5,700 nucleotides of DNA from an uncultured Collinsella sp. (GTDB lineage Bacteria > Actinomycetota > Coriobacteriia > Coriobacteriales > Coriobacteriaceae): positions 1 to 5,700 of the forward strand of contig CATXML010000090.1 of assembly GCA_958372035.1 (NCBI GenBank). The letters run 5' to 3'. The notes under the pieces are model-generated. The model saw only the letters and a program-made list of their open reading frames with translations, was not told the DNA's origin and did no database searches. This document shows, one piece after another, positions 1 through 5,660 of this stretch; position 1 is the stretch's first letter; every line of letters starts with the position of its first letter. The translations under genes were made by a program, and so were the position numbers.

Positions 1-815
1 CACTCGTCCCGGTCGAGGGCGGCGAGTACGTGCGCGAGGCCAAGATCGGTCAGGCTCTCATGGACGCCGATATCGTGATCAGCCTCACCCACTTTAAGGG
101 CCATGAGCAGGCCGGCTTTGGCGGCGCCATGAAGAACCTGGGCATGGGAGGCGGCAGCCGTGCCGGCAAGATGGAGCAACATGCCGCCGGCAAGCCGAAC
201 GTCGCGACCGAGCACTGCGTTGGCTGCCGTGCCTGCGAAAAAATCTGCGCGCACGACGCCATCTCGTTTGACGATACCCGCGAGCGCGAGCTTGCCAACG
301 GCAACACCCGCACGGTCCACGTGGCCGCCATCGACCACGATCGCTGCGTGGGCTGCGGACGCTGCATTGCGGCATGCAATCAGGACTGCATCAAGCCCGG
401 CTATGACGCCGCGGCCGACGTGCTCAACTGCAAGATCGCCGAGTACACCAAGGCCGTCGTCGACGGCCGCCCGAGCTTCCATATCTCGCTTGCCATGGAT
501 ATCAGCCCCAACTGCGATTGCCATCCCGAAAACGACACGCCTATCGTCAACGATATCGGCATGTTCGCGAGCTTCGACCCGGTCGCCATCGACCAGGCCT
601 GCGCCGATGCCGTCATGGCATCCGAACCGCTGCCCAACACCGAGCTCACCGATAGCGCGGCCAAGATGGAGCATAGCCACGAGCATCTGGAGGGCGAGCA
701 GGCCAAGGACCCCTTCTGCATCACGCATCCCGACACCGATTGGCGCACCTGCATTGCGCATGCCGAGAAGATCGGCCTAGGCACGAGCAAGTATGAGCTC
801 ATCGAGGTCAAATAG
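1..815 (+). CDS. DUF362 domain protein with two 4Fe-4S clusters (5' end outside window)
   Basis: The frame is open from base 3 to the TAG at 813-815, and in-frame sequence (LVPVEGGEY) precedes the GTG at 30, so the true start lies upstream and about 270 residues are visible. Counting the GTG at 30 as residue 1, the DUF362 signature DADIVISLTHFKGHEQAGFG lies at 12-31. Two ferredoxin-type CxxCxxCxxxC motifs follow, with Cys 63/66/69/73 (CVGCRACEKIC) and Cys 106/109/112/116 (CVGCGRCIAAC). Neither last Cys is followed by the usual Pro. The C-terminal block around 160-194, with NCDCHP and SFDPVAIDQACADA, is also typical of DUF362. The family has no established reaction; an electron-transfer or Fe-S-linked redox role is inferred from the two clusters. 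Family proteins are usually about 370 residues, so roughly a quarter is missing. A strong terminator follows 48 bases after the stop. Confidence 0.93.
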   Translation, partial: LVPVEGGEYVREAKIGQALMDADIVISLTHFKGHEQAGFGGAMKNLGMGGGSRAGKMEQHAAGKPNVATEHCVGCRACEKICAHDAISFDDTRERELANGNTRTVHVAAIDHDRCVGCGRCIAACNQDCIKPGYDAAADVLNCKIAEYTKAVVDGRPSFHISLAMDISPNCDCHPENDTPIVNDIGMFASFDPVAIDQACADAVMASEPLPNTELTDSAAKMEHSHEHLEGEQAKDPFCITHPDTDWRTCIAHAEKIGLGTSKYELIEVK

Positions 816-862
816 AGCCTAGCTATTGAACAAAACAAGCGTTTTTGTAGCGCAACGTTAGC

Positions 863-902
863 AAAAGCCGCCCGCGAGCACAGCTCTCGCGGGCGGCTTT
901 TT
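863..902. terminator. Bidirectional intrinsic terminator
   Basis: A perfect 16-bp inverted repeat pairs 863-878 (AAAAGCCGCCCGCGAG) with 886-901, around a 7-base loop at 879-885. The plus strand ends in five T (898-902), and the minus-strand transcript would end in four U. The hairpin sits between two convergent genes, 48 bases after the DUF362 stop and 46 bases beyond the hydrolase stop, so it probably ends both transcripts. The GC-rich core and flanking A/T runs make this a textbook factor-independent terminator. Confidence 0.93.
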
Positions 903-947
903 GGAAGTGCTAGGGGGTCAGATAGACCAGTAAACCGTGCTATTCGC

Positions 948-1913
948 CTAAAAATACTCGTCGAGGAAGTTGTTGACCGTGTTCCAGTAGAGCTCGGGGT
1001 CAACTTGCGCGCTCTTGGCGTGGGTAGCGCCATGGATGGTGAGCTTTTGCTTGACCTTGCTGGCGCACGCGTCGTAGTTTTGGTCGAGCATGTCGTACGG
1101 CACAAAGGTGTCCTGGTCGCCGTGGATAAACAGCATGGGAACCGTCGCGTGTTTGAGTTGCTCCACACTGCTCGCCGTATGAAAGTCGTAGCCCGCGCGC
1201 ACGTTGCACACCAAGTTTGCTACATCGAGCAAGGGAAAGCTGGGCACCCCAAATACATCCTTAAGCTGCAAGGAAAACTCGTCCCAAACACTCGTATAAC
1301 CGCAGTCCTCGATAATGCATTTCACGTTTGCGGGCAGAGATTCCCCCGCGACGTTCATGGCGGTTGCCGCACCCATCGACTCGCCAAAGACCAGGATGCG
1401 CGCCTCGGGGTCAGCCTGAACGATCCGCTCGATCCACGCGACGATGTCGAGGCGTTCGGGCCAGCCCATGCCGATATAGTCGCCGCCGGAGCGCTCGTGG
1501 GCGCGGGCGGCGGGCGCGAGTACGTTCATGCCGCGGTCATGGAAGCGTTTGGCGTATCGGGCCATGCCGATGGGCTCGTTGGTGTATCCGTGTAGACAGA
1601 CAGCGTAATTGTGTGTGGTCTCTGGGGCGGCAAAATACCAAGCGGCGAGCTCGGTTCCGTCATCTGCGGTGAGGCTGCTGCTCTCACGATTCTCTTTAAA
1701 CCATGCCCGCGCCTCGGTTTCCTCGGCATCCGGCTGCTCGCCTTCTTTGTCGTTCTTGCTATCCTGCATCATCTTCATGGTGTATGGCGCGCGGGGATTC
1801 AGCGCGAAGTCAAACAAAAAGTTGCCGGCAAATCCAAGCAGCGCGACGACAGCCACCAGTGCAACGATGCCGGCTATCTTGAGCTTTCGATGGGAACGTG
1901 CGTTTTGAGCCAT
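948..1913 (-). CDS. Membrane-anchored alpha/beta hydrolase (serine hydrolase)
   Basis: The 321-residue protein starts at ATG 1913-1911 with AGGAG (1926-1922) eight bases upstream, and ends at TAG 950-948. A basic N-terminus (RSHRKLK) precedes one hydrophobic segment at about 13-35. By the positive-inside rule this is a signal anchor placing the enzyme domain outside the membrane. The alpha/beta hydrolase fold shows HGY at 108-110 (oxyanion region), the nucleophile elbow GESMG with Ser179, an acid in HGDQDTFVP (Asp268 likely) and GATHAK with His298, so the triad is complete. The block YIGMGWPERLD at 146-156 is characteristic of a widespread Gram-positive hydrolase family. The usual RGHGxS before it reads RAHERS here. 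The substrate cannot be told from sequence; ester or amide hydrolysis is inferred. It is a single-gene unit with its own promoter, convergent with the DUF362 gene and divergent from trhA. Confidence 0.92.
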   Translation of the reverse strand: MAQNARSHRKLKIAGIVALVAVVALLGFAGNFLFDFALNPRAPYTMKMMQDSKNDKEGEQPDAEETEARAWFKENRESSSLTADDGTELAAWYFAAPETTHNYAVCLHGYTNEPIGMARYAKRFHDRGMNVLAPAARAHERSGGDYIGMGWPERLDIVAWIERIVQADPEARILVFGESMGAATAMNVAGESLPANVKCIIEDCGYTSVWDEFSLQLKDVFGVPSFPLLDVANLVCNVRAGYDFHTASSVEQLKHATVPMLFIHGDQDTFVPYDMLDQNYDACASKVKQKLTIHGATHAKSAQVDPELYWNTVNNFLDEYF

Positions 1914-1930
1914 GCGGTATTCTCCTATAA

Positions 1931-1992
1931 GATGTTAATACATCAACATTTAATGCAAGCGCATTATGGACGTTCGCCGTTGATGCGTCAAC
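1931..1992. promoter_or_regulatory. Cluster of three short inverted repeats over the hydrolase promoter
   Basis: Three dyads, each with a 4-base spacer, lie in 62 bases. They are GATGT-TAAT-ACATC (1931-1944), TAATGC-AAGC-GCATTA (1951-1966) and GTTGA-TGCG-TCAAC (1979-1992). The third covers the -35 box, the second covers the -10 box and predicted start site, and the first lies in the leader next to the ribosome binding site. Centre-to-centre distances are 21 and 27 bases. The placement suggests repressor or activator sites, but short AT-containing dyads can arise by chance. No regulator is encoded in this window. Confidence 0.45.
1963..1991 (-). promoter_or_regulatory. Near-consensus sigma-70-type promoter of the hydrolase gene
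   Basis: On the minus strand TTGACG (1991-1986) and CATAAT (1968-1963) are separated by exactly 17 bases; each box matches the housekeeping consensus at 5 of 6 positions. Transcription would start near 1956, giving a leader of about 43 bases before the ATG at 1913. The boxes are read directly; function is inferred. Confidence 0.75.
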
Positions 1993-2034
1993 AAGCAAAG
2001 AATGGGTAAACAAAGGGTCACATATGGTGCAAAT

Positions 2035-2064
2035 TTCGCACGTACCCAGACGCTTTGATATAGT
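2035..2064 (+). promoter_or_regulatory. Possible promoter of trhA
   Basis: A TATAGT box at 2059-2064 (5 of 6 consensus matches) lies 18 bases after a weak TTCGCA box at 2035-2040 (4 of 6). The predicted start, near 2071, leaves a leader of about 30 bases. An imperfect 15-base dyad, GTGC-AAATTTC-GCAC (2027-2041), overlaps the -35 box and could be an operator. The assignment is weaker than for the divergent hydrolase promoter. Confidence 0.45.
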
Positions 2065-2083
2065 GTTGAGAACTCTTTACGTT

Positions 2084-2088
2084 GGAGG
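2084..2088 (+). promoter_or_regulatory. Ribosome binding site that decides the trhA start
   Basis: GGAGG at 2084-2088 lies 11 bases before ATG 2100. A TTG at 2082 is in frame, but starting there would put the ribosome binding site inside the coding region, so ATG 2100 is preferred. Confidence 0.8.
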
Positions 2089-2099
2089 ATGTAACCGGC

Positions 2100-2783
2100 A
2101 TGTCCGATTCGAGCGACAGTTCTAAGCCGCGGCCCAAGACCGCGGCCGTTCCACACTACACGGTGGGCGAGGAGATCATGAACTCCGTCACCCATGGTGT
2201 CGGCTGCCTGCTGGGTATCGCGGGTCTGGTGCTCCTGATCGTATTCGCCGCCCTGCGCGGCGGAGGCCCGGCCCACATGGCCGCGGCGATTGTCTATGGT
2301 GTCAGCATTATCCTCGAATATCTGGCCTCCACGCTCTACCACGCGATTCAGCCCGCGCGCGCCAAGCGCGTGTTCCGCATTATCGACCATAGCTGCATCT
2401 ACCTGCTCATAGCCGGCAGCTATACGCCGTTTTGCCTCATCACGCTCGCAAACGACGGCGGTCCTGCGCTGTTCTTTGCCGTATGGGCCATCGCCATTAG
2501 CGGCATCGCCCTCGAGTGCTTTATGCGCGAGCGTCAACCGCACTGGGTAAGTGGCTTGGTCTACCTGCTGATGGGCTGGCTCGTTGTCTTTAAGCTGCCC
2601 GAACTTGTGGTGCTGCTCAACCCCGTGGCACTTGCCCTGCTCGCCGTCGGCGGCGTGTGCTACACCGCGGGCGTGCCGTTCTATATCGCCAAAAACGTAC
2701 GCTATCTGCACAGCGTGTTTCACCTGTGGGTGCTCGCCGGCAGCATCTTCCAGTTCATGGCGGTGATCCTCTTCGTAATCTAG
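2100..2783 (+). CDS. trhA: Hemolysin III / PAQR family membrane protein TrhA
   Basis: The 227-residue protein (ATG 2100, TAG 2781-2783) is of usual length for the family and has seven hydrophobic segments, at roughly 32-52, 60-80, 97-117, 122-140, 150-167, 170-192 and 205-226. The PAQR hallmarks are present: GEEIMNSVTHGVG at 23-35, S77-TLYH81, D96-H97 in IIDHSCIYLLIAGSYTP, and H204-SVFH208 in the last segment. By analogy with adiponectin receptors, His81, His204 and His208 would bind zinc within the membrane. Bacterial members are named for a Bacillus cereus hemolysin but are now linked to membrane homeostasis; true hemolytic activity is doubtful. The first 18 residues are Ser/Lys/Pro-rich and cytosolic. 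The next gene on the same strand begins 107 bases later, with no terminator or clear promoter visible in the gap, so read-through is plausible. Confidence 0.93.
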   Translation: MSDSSDSSKPRPKTAAVPHYTVGEEIMNSVTHGVGCLLGIAGLVLLIVFAALRGGGPAHMAAAIVYGVSIILEYLASTLYHAIQPARAKRVFRIIDHSCIYLLIAGSYTPFCLITLANDGGPALFFAVWAIAISGIALECFMRERQPHWVSGLVYLLMGWLVVFKLPELVVLLNPVALALLAVGGVCYTAGVPFYIAKNVRYLHSVFHLWVLAGSIFQFMAVILFVI

Positions 2784-2870
2784 CGACCGCGCCCACGGCC
2801 CCGCTCGCACGGGCGACCGGCGCAACTGCCCTATCCGCTACGTACGTCTCCTGCCAACGTCCCGAATCTT

Positions 2871-2888
2871 GGAGGTTCGAGAAACTCC
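2871..2888 (+). promoter_or_regulatory. Ribosome binding site within a small hairpin ahead of the CNNM gene
   Basis: GGAGG at 2871-2875 is the only good ribosome binding site, but it is 15 bases before ATG 2891, further than usual. GGAGGTT (2871-2877) can pair with AAACTCC (2882-2888) around the loop CGAG, with a single G-A mismatch. Folding would hide the site; it could tune translation. No other ATG, GTG or TTG in this frame lies between the site and 2891. Confidence 0.5.
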
Positions 2889-2890
2889 CG

Positions 2891-4264
2891 ATGGACATAA
2901 CCATCTCCCTTATTACCACCCTCGTTTTGACCCTCATCAACGGCTACTTCTCTATGTCCGAGATGGCGCTCACCACGGCAAAGCGCGCTGTGCTGGAGCA
3001 CGATGCCGAGGAAGGCGACAAACGCGCCGAGCGCGCCGTCCAGCTCGCCGCAGACTCCGATCAGCTGTTGGCCACCATCCAGGTCGCCATCACGCTCGTG
3101 GGCTTTGCCTCGTCCGCCGTCGCCTCGACGAGCCTGTCCGACCCGCTTGCCACGTGGCTCATGAGCTTTGGCATCGCGCCGCTCTCTGCCATTGCGCGCG
3201 GCCTGGCGCCGGTCATCATCACCGTCGCCGTCGCCTTCGTGTCCATCGTGATTGGCGAGCTCGTGCCCAAGCGCATCGGCCTCGCTAACGCCGAGGGCGT
3301 ATCCAAGCAGGTCGTGGGACCGCTCTCGGTGTTCCAAAAGATCGCCCGCCCGCTCGTGTGGCTGACCGGTGCCTGCTCCGACGGTTTGGCCCGCATCCTG
3401 CGCATCAAGAGCGCCGATGACCGCCAGAACGTCTCGGAGGAAGAGATCAAGTACATGGTCTCGGAGCAGGACGACCTGCTCGACGAGGAAAAGCGTATGA
3501 TTCACGAGATCTTCGACCTGGGCGACACCGTTGCCCGCGAGGTCATGGTGCCGCGCGTGGACACCACCATGTGCGAGGACGACGAGACGGTCGCCGACGT
3601 GCTGTCCGCCATGCGCCAGACCGGCTTTAGCCGCATCCCCGTCTATCACGAGGATCCCGACAACGTCGCCGGCATCGCGCACATCAAGGACCTGATCCAG
3701 CCTTCGCTCGACGGCAAGGGCGACCAGCCCATCGCCGACTTTTTGCGCGACGCCACCTTTGTGCCCGACACCAAGGACATCCTGCCGCTGCTGTCCGAGA
3801 TGCAGACCTCGCACGACCAGATCGTGGTGGTCGTGGACGAGTACGGCGGCACGGCCGGCATCATCACCATCGAGGACATCGTCGAGGAGATCGTGGGCGA
3901 GATCGAGGACGAGTTCGACCCCGACAACAAGTACCTCACGCGCCTTTCGCGCCGCGAGTGGCTCGTCGATGGGCGTTTTTCGTGCGATGACGCGATTGAG
4001 CTTGGTTGGCCGCTCGAGGAAAGCGATGATTATGAGACCATCGCCGGCTGGATTTTGGAGCTTTGCGACTCGGTGCCCGACATCGGAGAGGTGTTTGAGG
4101 TTGCGGGGTACAAGTTTAAGGTGCAGTCGATGCGTGGCCAGCGCATCTCGCTCATTCGCGTGATCGCTCCGGCCGAAACCGATAAGAAGGATTCCGAGTC
4201 CTCGGCAGATAAGCCGGCGGCGTCGGACGCGGGTTCTGCGGACCCGCACGACGGCGACGAGTAG
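2891..4264 (+). CDS. CNNM/CBS/CorC-HlyC family membrane protein (hemolysin C-like, putative ion transporter)
   Basis: The product has 457 residues, normal for the family. The ATG at 2891 is chosen because the CNNM/DUF21 domain begins at once and a ribosome binding site lies upstream; the in-frame sequence before it overlaps trhA and resembles no domain. The CNNM transmembrane domain spans about 1-190: hydrophobic segments near 4-20, 60-80 and 100-123, NGYFSMSEMAL at 17-27 and GELVPKRIG at 122-130. A CBS pair follows at about 207-335, from EVMVPRVD (217-224) and GFSRIPVYHED to VVVVDEYGGTAGIITIEDIVEEIVGEI (312-338). A CorC_HlyC domain lies at about 345-426. Residues 428-457 are an acidic Asp/Ser/Ala tail. 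Related CNNM/CorC proteins act in magnesium efflux or other divalent-ion export; the ion here is not predictable. The CBS pair probably senses adenine nucleotides. Codon use becomes noticeably less C/G-ending after about 3960. The next gene starts 24 bases downstream. Confidence 0.93.
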   Translation: MDITISLITTLVLTLINGYFSMSEMALTTAKRAVLEHDAEEGDKRAERAVQLAADSDQLLATIQVAITLVGFASSAVASTSLSDPLATWLMSFGIAPLSAIARGLAPVIITVAVAFVSIVIGELVPKRIGLANAEGVSKQVVGPLSVFQKIARPLVWLTGACSDGLARILRIKSADDRQNVSEEEIKYMVSEQDDLLDEEKRMIHEIFDLGDTVAREVMVPRVDTTMCEDDETVADVLSAMRQTGFSRIPVYHEDPDNVAGIAHIKDLIQPSLDGKGDQPIADFLRDATFVPDTKDILPLLSEMQTSHDQIVVVVDEYGGTAGIITIEDIVEEIVGEIEDEFDPDNKYLTRLSRREWLVDGRFSCDDAIELGWPLEESDDYETIAGWILELCDSVPDIGEVFEVAGYKFKVQSMRGQRISLIRVIAPAETDKKDSESSADKPAASDAGSADPHDGDE

Positions 4265-4288
4265 GGCAAGGAAGAGTAGGGGAGAGTT

Positions 4289-5134
4289 ATGGCAGGCCTG
4301 TTCAACATCCTTAAGGTCACCGTCAGCGAGGACAAGATCTGCGCGCACGTGCTGGTGAACCCCGGCATGCCGCTCATGACCTCGGAGGACATCGAGGCCA
4401 CGGCGCGCGTGTATTACCTGGTGCCCGCGATTGCCAAGCATCTGTGCCTGGGCGATTCCGGTCGCGAATTCCAGGACTGCATGGGCCAGACCGAGCTTTG
4501 CCATCTGCTGGAGCACGTGACAGTCGAGCTCATGAACGAGACCGGTCTCGCTGGCAGCATTTCGTGCGGCCGCACCCGCGTAAGCGAGCACGACGAGCGT
4601 GTCTTTGAGGTCGAGCTTTCGTGTCCCGACGACGCGCTGGCCATCGGCGCGCTGTCTTCGGCGACCTTTATGATGGACTGGGCGTACCTGCACGCCGACC
4701 AGCCTGCCCCCGACGTGGAAGGAACGGTCGCGGGCCTGCGCAACCTGGTGCTGGGTATGCGCGCCGAGGCCGAGGGCAAGGACCCGCACGAGGCCGTCGC
4801 CGCCGCGAACGCCGAAGGCGAGGCCGGGGACACGACCGAGGGCGAGGCGCCTGCCGAGGCTGCCGCCGAGTCTGTCAACGATGCCCCTGCCGAGGAGGCC
4901 GTCGAGGTCGAGCCCGCGGAGCCCCAGGGCGTCCCGAGCTTTGACGACGAGCCGCAGGAAGTAATCGATACCGAGGGCGCGACCGCCGAGAGCCATGAGG
5001 CCCCCGCTGCCGTCTACGGTGGTGCGGCGACGGCTCCGGTTGCCCCTGCGCGTGAGGGAGCGCTGCCGCTCGTTGACGGCGCCGGCGAGGACCCGGCCGC
5101 CACGGTGGCCATGCCTGCCATGCCGCAGGAGTAG
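4289..5134 (+). CDS. Stand-alone cyanophycin synthetase N-domain-like protein with acidic tail
   Basis: The 281-residue protein starts at ATG 4289, with GGGGAG at 4279-4284, and ends at TAG 5132-5134. Residues 1-135 match the pattern remembered for the N-terminal domain of cyanophycin synthetase: LVPAIAKHLC (44-53), a G-x-x-G-x-x-F stretch (55-61), the motif HLLEHVTVEL at 72-81 and SCGRTR at 92-97. H72-x-x-E75-H76 is an HxxEH motif, known as the zinc-hydrolase signature of M16 inverzincin peptidases. Cyanophycin synthetase continues with ATP-grasp and Mur-ligase domains; these are absent here. Residues about 160-281 are low-complexity, rich in Ala, Glu and Pro, and probably disordered. There is no signal peptide or membrane segment, so the protein is cytosolic. 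It lies 24 bases behind the CNNM gene and is probably co-transcribed with it. Function is unknown; binding or cleaving a peptide-like polymer is inference. Family assignment is by eye. Confidence 0.75.
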   Translation: MAGLFNILKVTVSEDKICAHVLVNPGMPLMTSEDIEATARVYYLVPAIAKHLCLGDSGREFQDCMGQTELCHLLEHVTVELMNETGLAGSISCGRTRVSEHDERVFEVELSCPDDALAIGALSSATFMMDWAYLHADQPAPDVEGTVAGLRNLVLGMRAEAEGKDPHEAVAAANAEGEAGDTTEGEAPAEAAAESVNDAPAEEAVEVEPAEPQGVPSFDDEPQEVIDTEGATAESHEAPAAVYGGAATAPVAPAREGALPLVDGAGEDPAATVAMPAMPQE

Positions 5135-5213
5135 GCTCACCCGCTTATCACCATCATGTACCTGCGCCTTTACCGTACGCAGATGAGCAAAGCGGCAGGC
5201 GCTGTGCTGCGGG

Positions 5214-5219
5214 TATAAT
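5214..5219 (+). promoter_or_regulatory. Promoter -10 box ahead of the ytxH-like gene
   Basis: A perfect TATAAT at 5214-5219 stands in otherwise GC-rich sequence, 45 bases before the gene. The -35 position 16-18 bases upstream (about 5190-5197) has no good TTGACA match, and there is no TGn extension. A start near 5226 would give a leader of about 39 bases. It suggests that ytxH and the following gene can be transcribed apart from the CNNM unit. No convincing terminator is visible between 5135 and 5213. Confidence 0.6.
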
Positions 5220-5264
5220 GGACAGCATTCAAACGGTGGGCGCCGAGGTGCCCGCAGGAGAGGA

Positions 5265-5660
5265 ATGAACATGGGTAAGACTTTCAACTTTATCTCGGGT
5301 GCGCTCTTCGGTGCCGCCGCCGGCGCCATTATCGGCGTTGCCCTGGCTCCGCGCTCGGGCGCCGAGACCCGCGCCATGGCTGCCGATATCGCAAACGACG
5401 CCTGGGATAACATGCGCGACACCTACGAGCACGGTGCCGAGGAGGCCCGCGCTGCGGTCAACGATTTTGGCCCGATGGTCGATGCCAAGACCGATGACCT
5501 GCGTGCCAAGGTTGACCTTGCCCGCGAGCGCATGGACCAGCTGCGCGAGCAGCTCAACGACGCCATCTCGGGCGGCAACGTGACGCCCGCCGCCGATGTC
5601 GTGGTCGAGAACGCCGTCGAGGCCGACGCCGAGGCCGCGGAGCCTTCGACCGAGGCATAA
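5265..5660 (+). CDS. YtxH domain-containing protein
   Basis: The product has 131 residues from ATG 5265, or 129 from the in-frame ATG 5271. AGGAGAGGA at 5256-5264 could serve either: AGGAG is 4 bases from the first and 10 from the second. Residues 9-28 form a hydrophobic glycine zipper with Gly12, Gly16, Gly20 and Gly24. LAPRSGAETR at 27-36 follows, the classic YtxH junction. Residues about 37-101 are charged and probably a helical coiled coil (AEEARAAVNDF, LARERMDQLREQLND). The last 28 residues are acidic and Ala/Glu/Val-rich. YtxH proteins are small general-stress-type, membrane-associated proteins of unknown biochemical role in Firmicutes and Actinobacteria. The stop codon overlaps the start of the next gene by one base (TAATG), suggesting translational coupling. 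Confidence 0.88.
   Translation: MNMGKTFNFISGALFGAAAGAIIGVALAPRSGAETRAMAADIANDAWDNMRDTYEHGAEEARAAVNDFGPMVDAKTDDLRAKVDLARERMDQLREQLNDAISGGNVTPAADVVVENAVEADAEAAEPSTEA

Noticed and set aside
830..848. Weak hairpin ACAAAA...TTTTGT after the DUF362 stop
   Set aside because: It has only six A/T-rich pairs and no GC core or proper T-run; the strong hairpin at 863-902 explains termination.
1005..1595. Open frame on the plus strand opposite the hydrolase
   Set aside because: It is antisense to the hydrolase, whose catalytic motifs are complete; no ribosome binding site or domain was seen.
1950..2825. Open frame on the minus strand opposite trhA (291 codons)
   Set aside because: It covers trhA and the promoter region, has no recognisable motif or suitable start site, and has a shadow-like composition.
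2657..2890. In-frame upstream extension of the CNNM gene
   Set aside because: It would overlap the end of trhA and give an Arg/Ala-rich leader unlike any family member. The CNNM domain starts at ATG 2891.
4769..5000. GAGGCC/GCCGAG-like repeats suggesting a DNA repeat array
   Set aside because: The repeats are irregular in length and spacing and simply encode the Ala/Glu-rich tail.
5162..5211. Alternative CTGCG/CGCAG pairings between the cyanophycin-N-like gene and ytxH
   Set aside because: Stems are only five pairs with large loops and no T-run follows, so there is no support for a terminator.
2831..5422. Very long open frame on the minus strand (863 codons)
   Set aside because: It lies antisense to the CNNM, cyanophycin-N-like and ytxH genes, which have recognisable domains and ribosome binding sites. 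Its translation is His/Arg/Gly/Val-rich without domains. It is the usual by-product of C/G-ending codons in GC-rich genes.
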